Positions 25,525-35,016 of a DNA stretch of 64,000 nt are shown here, in pieces. Within the stretch, counting starts at the first letter, position 1, and every line of letters begins with the position of its first letter. The notes beneath the pieces were generated by a model. That model worked only from the letters and a program-made list of their open reading frames with translations, had not been told where the DNA came from and did no database searches. The DNA is from Demequina activiva (GTDB lineage Bacteria; Actinomycetota; Actinomycetes; Actinomycetales; Demequinaceae). The position numbers and the translations under genes were made by a program. The stretch spans positions 496,001 through 560,000 of the forward strand of contig NZ_BONR01000001.1 in NCBI RefSeq assembly GCF_016862815.1. The letters are read 5' to 3'.

Positions 25525-26079
25525 CTACTCGCCGTAGACGCTGGGCTTGAGGATCGCCACGAAGGGCAGCGTCCGGTAGGACTCTGCGTAGTCGAGGCCG
25601 TAGCCCACCACGAACTCGTTGGGGATGTCGAACCCGAGGTAGCGCACCGGCACCTCGACCTGCACGGCGTCCGGCTTGCGCAGCAGCGCGGCCACCTCGA
25701 CGGAGGCGGCGCCGCGCGAGCGCAGGTTGCCCAGCAGCCAGTGGAGCGTGATGCCGGTGTCGATGATGTCCTCGACGATCAGCACGTGCCGGCCGGAGAG
25801 GTCCGCGTCGAGGTCCTTGAGGATGCGCACCACGCCGCTGGACTTGGTGCCGGAGCCGTAGGACGACACCGCCATCCAGTCCATCTGCACGGTGGGCGGC
25901 ATGCGGCGCGCGAGGTCCGCCATCACCATCACGGCGCCCTTGAGCACTCCCACGAGCAGCAGGTCCTTGCCCTCGTAGTCCGCACGGATCTGCTCGGACA
26001 GCGCGTCCAGCTTCCGGGCGATGTCGTTCTCGCTGACGATCACCTTGGTGAAGTCGTCCATGTCGAACTGGGGATCCAC
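25525..26079 (-). CDS. hpt: hypoxanthine phosphoribosyltransferase
   Basis: Purine salvage: hypoxanthine or guanine plus PRPP to IMP or GMP. The 184-residue protein has the PRPP-binding motif HVLIVEDIIDTGITLHW, the loop LLVGVLKGAVMVMADLAR, SSYGSGTKSSGVVRILKDLD, and the C-terminal DIPNEFVVGYGLDYAESYR. Length and motifs are typical. The start is a GTG at 26079, ten bases after the tilS stop; tilS-hpt is a classical pair upstream of ftsH in actinobacteria, here separated from ftsH by the DUF559 gene and repeats. Confidence 0.96.
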   Translation of the reverse strand: MDPQFDMDDFTKVIVSENDIARKLDALSEQIRADYEGKDLLLVGVLKGAVMVMADLARRMPPTVQMDWMAVSSYGSGTKSSGVVRILKDLDADLSGRHVLIVEDIIDTGITLHWLLGNLRSRGAASVEVAALLRKPDAVQVEVPVRYLGFDIPNEFVVGYGLDYAESYRTLPFVAILKPSVYGE

Positions 26080-26088
26080 GCGCTGCTC

Positions 26089-27090
26089 CTAGGGGGACGG
26101 TTTCTTGTGGGGATCGATGATGACCAGCCTTCCATACTCCCTGCGGGCCTCGAAGCCCCCTGGCAGGGACACTGCGCCCTGGCCGCGGAAGTCGGTGATG
26201 AGCTGGTCGATCGCCGTCACGTGGGCCGCTGTCAGAGGCCCGGCGCCCTTGTTCTCCGCGAGCATCTTGATCATGCGCGAGCGGATGGCATCCGGAAGCG
26301 CGGCCAGCATGTCGCAGCGCCACTCCTCGCCGCGCACCGCGGAGGCGGAGGTGCTCATCGCGGAGCGCGCCTGGCGCTCCAGCTCGTCCGCATCGGCCTG
26401 CAGGAGTGCGGCGGAGCGCGCGAGCCCGGACACGACGCCGGGGCCCAGGACGTCCACGAGCGCGGGCATCACCTTGGTGCGCAGCTGTGAGCGCTTGGGG
26501 CCGTCGGGGTGAAGGTTGGTGGGGTCGTGCCACGGGTTCAGTCCGAGAGCCTGGCAAGCCGCCACGGTGTCCTTGCGCCGCAGAGACAGCAGGGGACGGA
26601 CGATGCGCCCGCGCCTGGCGGGGATGCCGGACAGGGCGCGAGCACCGGAGCCGCGCGCGAGCGCCAGAAGCACCGTCTCCGCCTGATCGTCCATGGTGTG
26701 GCCGGTGAGGAGGTGCGGGTTGAGCCCGCCCTCCGCGTCGATGCGGTTGTTGAGGGCCATGTATCGGGCGTTGCGCGCGGCCGCCTCGAGGCCGCCCTCG
26801 CGTCCCACGACCACCTTCTCGATGAAGACGGTGTGGATGCCTGCGCGGCGCACCTCGGCGGCGGCGCGCTCGGCCACCACCCCGGAGTCCGCCTGCAGGC
26901 CGTGGTCGACGATGATCGCACCGGTGAGGTAGCCCTCCTTGCGACCGACGTACCCGGTGGCGGCCGCCAGCGCCAACGAGTCCGGCCCGCCGGAGCATGC
27001 GACCCAGACGCGGGTGCCGATGTCGCAGCCGTCGAGCGCCTCCCGGACGGCGTTGCGAACCGCGGCGACGGAGGGGTGCGGGCCCGTCAC
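26089..27090 (-). CDS. tilS: tRNA(Ile)-lysidine synthetase
   Basis: Modifies C34 of the CAU anticodon of tRNA-Ile. The 333-residue protein has the PP-loop motif [16 protein letters not shown] (Ser33-Ser38), [56 protein letters not shown] and [16 protein letters not shown] short actinobacterial form without the full C-terminal domains. GTG start at 27090; it lies 52 bases downstream of the carboxypeptidase gene and directly precedes hpt. Confidence 0.94.
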   Translation of the reverse strand: MTGPHPSVAAVRNAVREALDGCDIGTRVWVACSGGPDSLALAAATGYVGRKEGYLTGAIIVDHGLQADSGVVAERAAAEVRRAGIHTVFIEKVVVGREGGLEAAARNARYMALNNRIDAEGGLNPHLLTGHTMDDQAETVLLALARGSGARALSGIPARRGRIVRPLLSLRRKDTVAACQALGLNPWHDPTNLHPDGPKRSQLRTKVMPALVDVLGPGVVSGLARSAALLQADADELERQARSAMSTSASAVRGEEWRCDMLAALPDAIRSRMIKMLAENKGAGPLTAAHVTAIDQLITDFRGQGAVSLPGGFEARREYGRLVIIDPHKKPSP

Positions 27091-27141
27091 GTGGTCACCG
27101 CGATCCCCGCGATGCAGCTGCGGCCGCGCCCGAGCACTCGG

Positions 27142-28557
27142 CTAACCCTCACAGCCACATCCTGCCAAAGCCAGCACGAGCTCGTCCATCGCGGCGCGAG
27201 GTCGCTCCTGTCCGTAGGGCATGCCATCCGCGAGAACGGCGAACGCGAGCAGCCGTCCATCGGCCGTCTGCACCGTTCCGGCGAGCGCGGTGACTCCGGT
27301 GAGCGAGCCGGTCTTCGCCCTCAGCGCGCCCGCCGCGTCGGTGTCCGCGTAGCGGCTCGCCACGGTGCCCTCGAGCCCGCCCACGGGAAGCCAGTCCAGC
27401 AGATCCTCGGTGGGCTCTGCGGCCAGGCCCGCGACGATCGCTCCGGTGAGGTGCGCGGGCGCGATGCGGTTGTCCTCGGAGAACCCGGCACCGTCGTTGA
27501 GCACCAGTCCGTCCACCGGCGCCCCGATGGACGCCAGTCCCGCGATGGTCGCCGCGGCGGCGCCTGTGGGAGTGGTGGCGCGGCCCGTCTCGAGGGCGTG
27601 CACGCGTCCCACGATCTCCGCGATGGTGTTGTCCGAGTCACGCAGCAGCAGGTACGCGACCTCGGACAGCGGCGCGCCCTGGACAGCGGCCACCTCGACG
27701 GCCGATGCCGGGGAGACGCCGCGCTCGGGTTCGCCCACGCTGAGGCCCGCCTCCGAGAGCCGGGACGCGAGCACGTCGCCCGCCGCCAGGGAGGGGTCGT
27801 CGAAGCGCTGGGCGTAGTGCTCGTCCGTCATGCGTGCGATGTTCACCGCCAGGCCGGAGGCGGGCGCCACGTATCCCAGGTCGAGCGCGTACTGCGGCCA
27901 GTCCGGGTTGACGGCCGGCCCCGCGAAGGCCGAGTCGTCCACGCGCAGCTCGACCTCGCCGGAGACGCCATCGCCCAGCGTCTCCACGACGTCGCGCGCG
28001 AGGTCGCCCATCCCGGCCCAGCCGTTGGCGTCCTCGCCCGCCCCGCCGTGTCCGGCATCGGCCGCCAGCAGCATGTCGCCACCGGCGACGAGGGTGAGGA
28101 CTCGCCCGCTGGGATCCCAGGTGACGGCGGTGGTCATGCGGTGATCGGGGCCCAGGTCCGCGACGGCACCCACGGCGGTCAGCACCTTCGTGGTCGACGC
28201 GGGCACCTGGACCTCAGCGGCGTCGACGTCCGCGTAGACCTCACCCGTCAGGGCGTCCACCACGGACACGTTGGTGGACTCGCCGGTGCGCTCGTCCGCG
28301 CGAACCTCCGCCGCGAGCGACTGCACCACGGACGCGGACGGCACGGGCGCATCGGCCGTCACCAGGGATACAGCCGATGCGGGGGCGGGGGACGGCTCGA
28401 CGGGCACCGCGGTGAGGAACGGAGCAGGGGCGACGGGTACGGGTGCGGCGGTGATCCAGCCGGGCACGATGTCCTGGGCGTCCGCCCACGCGTAGCCTCC
28501 TGCGCCCACGATCACCACTGCGGGGACAAGAATTCCCGCCAGCACCTTGCCGCGCAC
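27142..28557 (-). CDS. dacB: D-alanyl-D-alanine carboxypeptidase/endopeptidase (PBP4/DacB)
   Basis: Low-molecular-mass penicillin-binding protein that trims peptidoglycan. The 471-residue protein starts with a signal anchor ([25 protein letters not shown]), a Pro/Ala/Ser linker, then the serine-hydrolase motifs: SxxK in [15 protein letters not shown], a SDN variant of SxN in [14 protein letters not shown] and KTG in [16 protein letters not shown]. The [12 protein letters not shown] segment is typical of DacB. The GTG start follows GGAGGTGGCGC. First gene of a dacB-tilS-hpt unit. Confidence 0.93.
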   Translation of the reverse strand: MRGKVLAGILVPAVVIVGAGGYAWADAQDIVPGWITAAPVPVAPAPFLTAVPVEPSPAPASAVSLVTADAPVPSASVVQSLAAEVRADERTGESTNVSVVDALTGEVYADVDAAEVQVPASTTKVLTAVGAVADLGPDHRMTTAVTWDPSGRVLTLVAGGDMLLAADAGHGGAGEDANGWAGMGDLARDVVETLGDGVSGEVELRVDDSAFAGPAVNPDWPQYALDLGYVAPASGLAVNIARMTDEHYAQRFDDPSLAAGDVLASRLSEAGLSVGEPERGVSPASAVEVAAVQGAPLSEVAYLLLRDSDNTIAEIVGRVHALETGRATTPTGAAAATIAGLASIGAPVDGLVLNDGAGFSEDNRIAPAHLTGAIVAGLAAEPTEDLLDWLPVGGLEGTVASRYADTDAAGALRAKTGSLTGVTALAGTVQTADGRLLAFAVLADGMPYGQERPRAAMDELVLALAGCGCEG

Positions 28558-28620
28558 GCGCCACCTCCGGACTTAGGCCACACTAGTACCCAGCAACCGT
28601 TCACCGACACAAGGACTGTC

Positions 28621-29145
28621 ATGGAATTCGACGTGACCATCGAGATCCCCAAGGGCTCGCGCAACAAGTACGAGGTGGATCACGAGACCGGCCGCATCAA
28701 GCTGGACCGCATGCTGTTCACGTCGACCCGCTACCCGGACGACTACGGCTTCATCGACGGCACGCTGGGCGAGGACGGCGACCCGCTGGACGCGCTGGTG
28801 CTGCTGGAGGAGCCCACGTTCCCCGGCTGCCAGATCCGCTGCCGCGCGCTGGGCATGTTCCGCATGCGCGACGAGGCCGGCGGCGACGACAAGGTGCTGT
28901 GCGTGCCCATGGGCGACCAGCGTCAGGCGTGGCGCCAGGAGCTGACGGACATCTCCGACTTCCACCGTCTCGAGGTGCAGCACTTCTTCGAGGTCTACAA
29001 GGACCTCGAGCCCGGCAAGTCCGTCGAGGGTGCCCACTGGGAGGGGCGCGAGCGGGCCGAGGAGGAGATCCGCCGTTCGTTCGAGCGGGCCAAGGGCACG
29101 CCGTTCGAGCACATGAACCCGCTGATCCCGCCGCCGGGTCACTAG
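28621..29145 (+). CDS. ppa: inorganic pyrophosphatase (family I)
   Basis: Soluble Mg-dependent hydrolysis of pyrophosphate. The 174-residue protein has the family I signatures [44 protein letters not shown] (metal-binding acidic residues), [17 protein letters not shown] and [13 protein letters not shown]. The ATG follows AAGGA. Divergent from dacB, monocistronic, ended by a strong terminator. Confidence 0.97.
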   Translation: MEFDVTIEIPKGSRNKYEVDHETGRIKLDRMLFTSTRYPDDYGFIDGTLGEDGDPLDALVLLEEPTFPGCQIRCRALGMFRMRDEAGGDDKVLCVPMGDQRQAWRQELTDISDFHRLEVQHFFEVYKDLEPGKSVEGAHWEGRERAEEEIRRSFERAKGTPFEHMNPLIPPPGH

Positions 29146-29163
29146 GTCGCACACGTACGCGAG

Positions 29164-29193
29164 AGGCCCGGACGCTGGAGAGCGTCCGGGCCT
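29164..29193 (+). terminator. 13-bp hairpin after ppa
   Basis: AGGCCCGGACGCT (29164-29176) with its exact complement (29181-29193), loop GGAG, followed by a short T-rich stretch. Confidence 0.85.
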
Positions 29194-29211
29194 TTCGTCT
29201 GCCCACGGCCA

Positions 29212-29235
29212 GCCCGGCCGATGCGCGGGCCGGGT
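29212..29235 (-). terminator. hairpin after the SLH surface-protein gene
   Basis: GCCCGGCC (29212-29219) pairs with GGCCGGGT (29228-29235); one of the recurrent GGCCGATGC motifs spans the left arm and loop. Located five bases past the surface-protein stop. Confidence 0.5.
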
Positions 29236-29239
29236 CTCG

Positions 29240-32200
29240 TCAGAAGTCGAGGCGGTCGTACTTGTAGAGGAACACGGCCATCTGGCCGCGGGTCACGTCG
29301 TCACCAGGCCCGAACTTGCCCGACCCATACCCGGATGTGATCCCCGTGTCCGCCAGCCACTCCACATGCTTGAAGAACGTGTGGGACGTGGGCACATCAG
29401 GGAAGGACGCCTTCGACGGAGCCTTGAAGCTGGGCGAGTCAGCCAGCTTGTACAAGAACGCCGCCATCTGACCACGCGTCACCTCGGACGACGGCGCGAA
29501 CTTCGAACCATCACCCACACCAGACGTGATGCCCTCATCCGCCAACCACGTGATGTGCTTGTAGAACACGTTCGACGTCGACACATCCGCAAACGGCGAC
29601 ACCTTGGGCGGCGTATACGCCGGCGACCCCGCCAGCTTGTACAGGAACGCCGCCATCTGACCACGCGTCACCGGATCCGTCGGCCCAAACGACCCGTTCG
29701 AATAGCCCGACGTGATCCCCGACTCCGACAACCACGACACGTGCTTGTAGAACGAGTTCGACTTCGGCACATCCGGGAACGACGAACCATACGTCGGCTC
29801 CGGCTCAGGCTTGGGGTCCACCGCCTTGACCGCCAGCAGCGCGTCGATGCCCGTCACATTCTCATCGGTCACCGACACCACGCTGGCTCCCGCCAGCGTG
29901 GACGCGTCGTCATAGAACTCGTCGATCAACGCACCATCGCTGCCGGTGTAGTCGAACTTCACCTTGTAGTCGCCAGCGGCCACTCCACCGATGCTCCACG
30001 AGCCAGCACCCGACACGCTCGTGGACGCCACCACCGACGCACCCGAGTACAGCTTGACCTGCACCGAACCCAGCAACGCCGAGCTCGCACCCGACGGCAA
30101 CGACACCGACCCCGACACCGCAAACGTCGGATCAGGATCCGAGCCGTCCGCGAGCGGCAGCACCGCGTCGATGCCGGTGCGGGCGCCACCCGCGGTCAGC
30201 GTCACCACCGTGGCAGATGCGAGGTCCTCGCCGCCGTAGAACACCGTAGGTGCACCGATCTCGCCGTCGATGTAGGCGCTCTCGGCGGCGTCAGGACGGA
30301 AGCCCACCTTGTAGTCCCCCGCCACGAGACCGACCGCCGTGAACGCGCCCGCCTCGTCCGTCACCGTGGAAGCGAGCGGGTCGACGTCGCCTCCACACTC
30401 GGAGCACGCCACCTGCACCCACTCGCCGAGCGCGCGCTCGGTGTAGATGAGGACGTCCGCGTAGCCGTCGCCAACCACCTCGGCCAGGTCCTCGTACACG
30501 ACCGTTCCGGAGATCGTGCCAACGGGCTGCACCGCCAGCGTCACCGACACAGTGTCGTCGGCGACGAGCGCGATCTCGGTGCCCGTACCGGGGAGGTTGC
30601 TGCCGCCCAGGTACTGCGAAGCCAGCCACGAGCCCTCATCGTCCATCGCGCTGACCACAACCGCTTTGTCCGTGGGCAGGCCCTCAAAGGTGAGCGGCAG
30701 ATCGATCGTGGTGTCGATGCACTGCGAGTCGAGCCATTCGCCCGTGCTCGCTGTCTCCACCTGCAGGCACATCGTGCCTCCATAAGGAGCGTCGCCAGGG
30801 TACGAGAGGTCGACCTCGAGCGAACCGGTCTGGAAGCTCGACAGCTCGGCGTCGATGCCGCTGATGTCGGAGGCTCCGACCACCACGGCATCGGCATCCT
30901 CACGGCTGAACGCGTCGTCGTAGTACTCCGAACGCAGGTTGGAGTTGATGTACTCGTCGGTCTCGCTGTCCCAGTACCCGTCTGCCTGGAAGGCGACGAT
31001 GTATGAACCCGACCCCAGGCCCGCGATGCTGTAGGCCCCTGTCTCGGGGTTGACGGAGGCTCCCTCAGAGGCTCCCGTCTCCATGTCCTCCACGTACACC
31101 CACACGCCCGCCAGCGCCGCCGGATCACCCTCAGAGTCGACGGAGACGGTGCCGGAGATCGTGCGCCCCTCGGCGAGCGAGATGTCGATGCCCGACGCGG
31201 CGCCGTCGACGGTCACCGGTGTGGCGTCCTCCCAGGTGTACGCGTTGTCGTAGAACTCGCTGACCACGTTGGTGCGGGTCTCGGTCTCCGTCTCCCAGTT
31301 CCAGCCGCCGGAGAAGTACACGGTGTAGTCCGAGTGCGGCAGCCCGCTCACCGTGTACGTTCCCGTGTCCGGGTCGACCCGGGAGTCGGCGTAGAAGGTG
31401 CCCTGCAGGGTCTCGACGGCCACGTCGATGCCCTGCGCGATGAGCGTGGGGTCAGCGCCCGCGTCGAGAGTGACGGTTCCGGAGATGGAGCCGCCCTCCT
31501 CGAGCTCGGCGTCGATCCCCGTCGCGGCCTCGTCCCGCACATCCACCCACGTGGCGTCGTCACGGCCGGTGACGTCGTCGAAGTACTCAGGCGAGATGTT
31601 GGTGGTGGAGTAGGTGTCGCTCTCCTCGTCCCACGTCTCCATCCCGACGAACTGAACAACGTACTGGTCCGGGAGAAGCCCGGCGATGGTGAAGTCGCCG
31701 GTCTCCGGGTCCACCTCGGCATAGCCCGAGTCCCAGATGGCGCTGTCCCAGTCGGCGCTCTCAGCCTGGGCGATCACACCCTGCTCGAGCAGCGACGGGT
31801 CCGCACCCTCCGCGAGAGTCACCGTGCCGGAGATGCTGGTGCCAAGGTCGAGGTGGGCATCGATGCCCGTGACGTCCGTGCCGTCGACGGTCAGCACCGC
31901 TGCCTCGTCCCACGAGTACGTGTTGTCGTAGTACTCGCCCAGCAGGCCGGGGTTGATGTAGTCCTCGGTGTCCTCGTCCCAGTAGTCGTTGGGCTCGAAG
32001 TACACGTTGTAGTCGCCGTCGGGCAGGCCGGCGACCTCGTACGTGCCATCTGCACGCACGTAGGTGCTGCCCCAGAAGTAGTCCTCGCCCAGGCCCTCGA
32101 CGGAGACGGCGATCTCACGCAGTGCGGCGTCAGGAACCGACTCGGGGATGGTCACGGCGCCGGTGATGCTGTTGCCCAGCTCGAGAGAGGCGTCGAGGCC

Positions 32201-33919
32201 CGTGATGTGCGAGCCGCTGACCGTGATGATCTGGGCGTCGTCGTAGGAGAGCGCGTTGTCGTAGTACTCGCTCAAAATGCCGCTCGACTCCCAGTTCACA
32301 TCCCCGACCATGAAGAGAAGGCGGTAGTCGCCGTCAGGCACGCCGCGCACTGACCAGGTTCCGTCAGCCGCGGGATAGGCGTCGAGGTACACATCGTTGC
32401 CGTCGCCCTCCAGAAACACGTTGACGTACTCCATCCACCATGCGGCCACGCCGTCGGGAAGAGTGAGCTGCCCAGACAGCGTGCTGCCCATCGAAAGCTC
32501 GGCGTCGATGCCAGTCGCGGACTCGGCGGAGACGTCGACATCCGTTGCCTGGTCGAAGATCGACGCATCGTCATAGTGCTCGCGCATCGCAGCGACCGCC
32601 ACCTCCGGCGCCGGGCTGGACCCGAAGGTGAGGCGGTAGTTGCCCGGCTCAAGACCGGTGATCTCGTAGTGGCCGGTCTCAGCATCCACATACACAGGCT
32701 CGCCGGCTTGATCCCAGCCAAGGTCGTCGCCGTAGTAGAAGCTTGCGGACACAGATACCTGCTGCTCCGCCAGCGAAGTCTCGGCTCCTGTCTCGAGCGA
32801 GACGGTGCCACTGATGGAGCGGCCGTAGTCGAGAGTGACGTTGATCTGGTCCGCAGCGCCCGCGGTCAGGTCCACCAGCGTGGCGTCGTCGAGGTCGTAG
32901 GCGTCCAGGTAGTACTCCGAGAGAAGGTTGGGGACCACCTGCTCGTCTTCATCGTTCCAGTACCACCCGGCGCTCACCTGAACCGCAAGTTCTTGCGCTG
33001 GAAGGCCTACCGCAGCGTAGGCCCCGGTCTCAGAGTCGACATCCGCGTACGTGACGTAGTTTCCAGACGCATCGAGGACCTCTACTCGCACACCTCGCAG
33101 CCACTCCAGTGGCGCGCCTTCCGGAAGCGAGACAATGCCGGAGAGCGAACGCCCTTCCTCAAGGACAGCGTCGACGCCGGAGACGTCACCGCCAGCCAGG
33201 TTGACGCGATCTGCACTGTCCCAGTCCGTCGCGTCGTCGTAGTACTCGGCGACCACATTGGTGTGAGTCTCTCCAAACCCTGAACCGGAGAAGTACACCG
33301 TGTAATTCAACGGGTACATCCCGACCAATTCGTAGGCACCGTCCTCGAGCGAGACGTAGGTCGAACTGATGTGCCATCCCGTCCAGTGATCGAGCTCCGC
33401 CGCGATGCGCACTTCGCCAGCGAGCACCTCTGCTGACGCCCCTTCCGCGACACTCACGGTGCCTGAGAGCACCTGTCCCATGTCGAGCTCGAAGTCGACA
33501 TTGTCGACGGCCGCGCCCGCAACGGTGACGGTGGATGCCTCCGACTCGAACCATGTGCCGTCGTGGTACTCGCTCAGGAGATTGGGCTGCACCAACTCTT
33601 CCCAGGCACCATCCCAATACGAATCGACCTGCGCCCGTACAAAGTAGTCGTGATCGGCCGAGCTATCGAACGCATACGATCCGTCGGGCTCGACGGAGAC
33701 CATGTCGTAGTACGCGCCGTCCACCGACGTGATCTCGACGGCGACTCCAGCGAGCCACTCGGCGGGCGCGCCCGCCGGCAACGTGACGGTGCCGGAGATG
33801 CTCCCGGTCTCGACGGCAGCGGCGGCTCCCGCCGTTGCAGTGATCGCGCCCGCGGTCCACGCCGCCATGGTCGCTGTGGCAATGCTGGACTTCCAGGCGC
33901 GCGAGAGCACGATCGTCAC
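29240..33919 (-). CDS. giant SLH-anchored surface protein with about 12 regulatory-like beta repeats
   Basis: Secreted cell-wall protein of 1559 residues from the GTG at 33919 (AGGGGG just upstream). A signal peptide (residues 1-35, ending ATAGAAAA) is followed by about 12 repeats of about 110 residues, each with SISGTVTL-like opening strands, a GDYxVxF strand and an acidic EYYDDA turn, resembling carboxypeptidase-regulatory/SdrD-B folds. Three SLH-type modules close the protein (FPDVPKSNSFYKHVSWLSES, GITSGYSNGSFGP, VTRGQMAAFLYKLA). The repeats are acidic. Likely a fibrous adhesin or S-layer component; ligand unknown. Confidence 0.85.
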   Translation of the reverse strand: MTIVLSRAWKSSIATATMAAWTAGAITATAGAAAAVETGSISGTVTLPAGAPAEWLAGVAVEITSVDGAYYDMVSVEPDGSYAFDSSADHDYFVRAQVDSYWDGAWEELVQPNLLSEYHDGTWFESEASTVTVAGAAVDNVDFELDMGQVLSGTVSVAEGASAEVLAGEVRIAAELDHWTGWHISSTYVSLEDGAYELVGMYPLNYTVYFSGSGFGETHTNVVAEYYDDATDWDSADRVNLAGGDVSGVDAVLEEGRSLSGIVSLPEGAPLEWLRGVRVEVLDASGNYVTYADVDSETGAYAAVGLPAQELAVQVSAGWYWNDEDEQVVPNLLSEYYLDAYDLDDATLVDLTAGAADQINVTLDYGRSISGTVSLETGAETSLAEQQVSVSASFYYGDDLGWDQAGEPVYVDAETGHYEITGLEPGNYRLTFGSSPAPEVAVAAMREHYDDASIFDQATDVDVSAESATGIDAELSMGSTLSGQLTLPDGVAAWWMEYVNVFLEGDGNDVYLDAYPAADGTWSVRGVPDGDYRLLFMVGDVNWESSGILSEYYDNALSYDDAQIITVSGSHITGLDASLELGNSITGAVTIPESVPDAALREIAVSVEGLGEDYFWGSTYVRADGTYEVAGLPDGDYNVYFEPNDYWDEDTEDYINPGLLGEYYDNTYSWDEAAVLTVDGTDVTGIDAHLDLGTSISGTVTLAEGADPSLLEQGVIAQAESADWDSAIWDSGYAEVDPETGDFTIAGLLPDQYVVQFVGMETWDEESDTYSTTNISPEYFDDVTGRDDATWVDVRDEAATGIDAELEEGGSISGTVTLDAGADPTLIAQGIDVAVETLQGTFYADSRVDPDTGTYTVSGLPHSDYTVYFSGGWNWETETETRTNVVSEFYDNAYTWEDATPVTVDGAASGIDISLAEGRTISGTVSVDSEGDPAALAGVWVYVEDMETGASEGASVNPETGAYSIAGLGSGSYIVAFQADGYWDSETDEYINSNLRSEYYDDAFSREDADAVVVGASDISGIDAELSSFQTGSLEVDLSYPGDAPYGGTMCLQVETASTGEWLDSQCIDTTIDLPLTFEGLPTDKAVVVSAMDDEGSWLASQYLGGSNLPGTGTEIALVADDTVSVTLAVQPVGTISGTVVYEDLAEVVGDGYADVLIYTERALGEWVQVACSECGGDVDPLASTVTDEAGAFTAVGLVAGDYKVGFRPDAAESAYIDGEIGAPTVFYGGEDLASATVVTLTAGGARTGIDAVLPLADGSDPDPTFAVSGSVSLPSGASSALLGSVQVKLYSGASVVASTSVSGAGSWSIGGVAAGDYKVKFDYTGSDGALIDEFYDDASTLAGASVVSVTDENVTGIDALLAVKAVDPKPEPEPTYGSSFPDVPKSNSFYKHVSWLSESGITSGYSNGSFGPTDPVTRGQMAAFLYKLAGSPAYTPPKVSPFADVSTSNVFYKHITWLADEGITSGVGDGSKFAPSSEVTRGQMAAFLYKLADSPSFKAPSKASFPDVPTSHTFFKHVEWLADTGITSGYGSGKFGPGDDVTRGQMAVFLYKYDRLDF
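29445..29673. repeat. near-identical DNA repeats encoding SLH modules
   Basis: About 39 bases starting AGCTTGTACAAGAACGCCGC at 29445 recur at about 29634 with one change, and a weaker third copy lies near 29258. They encode the conserved VTRGQMAAFLYKL motif, so recent module duplication or gene conversion is likely. Confidence 0.7.
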
Positions 33920-34138
33920 TATTCCCCCTACGGAATACACCACAATGACGCAGACGTACGGCATTGCTGTTGACGAGAACATACGGGAACCGGACGGTGC
34001 TGTCCAGAGTGCAAAACGGACAGTTTTCCAGGGGTGAAAGAAAGCACGAGGTGCCGCCGCGCGCTCCACGCACAGCAACGCACAGCGCGAGTCGCGAAAC
34101 GAACGTGGGGCGCAGTCCTGCCGTCACCAAATGTTCAG

Positions 34139-34163
34139 TAAAGAGCCTCCGAAGCGGCCTTTA
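34139..34163 (-). terminator. intrinsic terminator of the 34161-34712 gene
   Basis: Read on the minus strand, TAAAGGCC and GGCTCTTTA pair with one bulge around an eight-base loop, leaving a U-rich 3' side; the stem includes the stop codon. Confidence 0.55.
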
Positions 34164-34712
34164 GAATTCGAGCCGATCCACGGCAACGGCGAGCGCGGAC
34201 GGCATCACGGGTCGCTCGGGGATCTGCGCGAAGCCCGTGGCGGTCACCTCGATCCGGGTGCGCGACAGATCCGCGTCGGGTCGCAGCAGAATCCGGAACG
34301 CGCCCCCCACGGTCGCACCGTCGAGCACGGTCCCGCGATGGGACAGACCCACCTGCGCCTCGTCACCGATGCGCCCGGCAGTGGCGGACCACCCTTCCTC
34401 GCCTTCCTGCCACCCCGCCTGCACCGAGCCGTCCTCCGCGAACAGCACGCCGGGCACCGAGAAGGACACGGACAGCTCCGCGAGGGGAGCGACGCCGCGG
34501 CCACGGTTCTCGACGGCGAACGCGACCACCAGGGCGTCCGGCTCGCCCAGGAGTCCATGCTGCGCAAAGGTGCGGCCCGGCAGCAGGGCCGCGTGGCCCG
34601 TGGGGAGGGTGGACAGCGCGGCCTCAGGTGCGCGATGCACCACACGGAGTGCTTGCTGGCGCCATGCGGCTCCGACGGGCTCGTAGGGCTGGGCGCCTGT
34701 GGTCGAGTGCAT
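34161..34712 (-). CDS. hypothetical protein, beta-rich, upstream of the SLH protein
   Basis: 183-residue protein that I do not recognise. No signal peptide or membrane helix is visible. The middle (VVAFAVENRGRGVAPLAELSVSF to FRILLRPDADLSRTRIEVTATGF) alternates hydrophobic and polar residues like an Ig-like or DUF11-type beta sandwich. The ATG at 34712 has GAGGAG about 11 bases upstream. The same strand then carries the giant surface protein after a terminator; a functional link is only suggested by position. Confidence 0.7.
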   Translation of the reverse strand: MHSTTGAQPYEPVGAAWRQQALRVVHRAPEAALSTLPTGHAALLPGRTFAQHGLLGEPDALVVAFAVENRGRGVAPLAELSVSFSVPGVLFAEDGSVQAGWQEGEEGWSATAGRIGDEAQVGLSHRGTVLDGATVGGAFRILLRPDADLSRTRIEVTATGFAQIPERPVMPSALAVAVDRLEF

Positions 34713-35016
34713 GGTGCGGTGCTCCTCAGGGACAGCGGAACGGTCGCACTATGGGACCGGTATCAGCCCTGCCAATGACGGCAATCCGCAGATCTGTGAT
34801 CATCGCCATATCTAAACGAACCGGCGTGTCGCGTGGGGGCAGCGTGGGATTCGCCGGCCCGCCAACACACATCTGTGACGGGAGCGAGACCTGAGACGCA
34901 CGAGTATTCACACGCGCCGCATCCACCTCACGCGCCACGTCCGTGTGATGGACGGCGGGAGCGGCAGGAACGGCGGGGCCTGCGGGGCGACGGACGCGAG
35001 GGCTACGGGCGCGGGG
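34713..35016. other. 304-bp intergenic region without a convincing gene
   Basis: Between the NlpC/P60 stop and the hypothetical gene. The part near 34780-34830 is AT-richer and on the minus strand has TTTAGATATGG, a possible -10. The octamer ATCTGTGA occurs twice (34794, 34870). A 70-codon minus-strand frame (34726-34938) has no family-like sequence. Confidence 0.4.

Noticed and set aside
29258-29673. Regular repeats as a possible CRISPR array
   Set aside because: The repeats are inside a coding frame and encode SLH modules; spacing is about 190 bases.
34726-34938. 70-codon minus-strand frame in the intergenic region
   Set aside because: No ribosome site, no recognisable sequence and no conserved composition.
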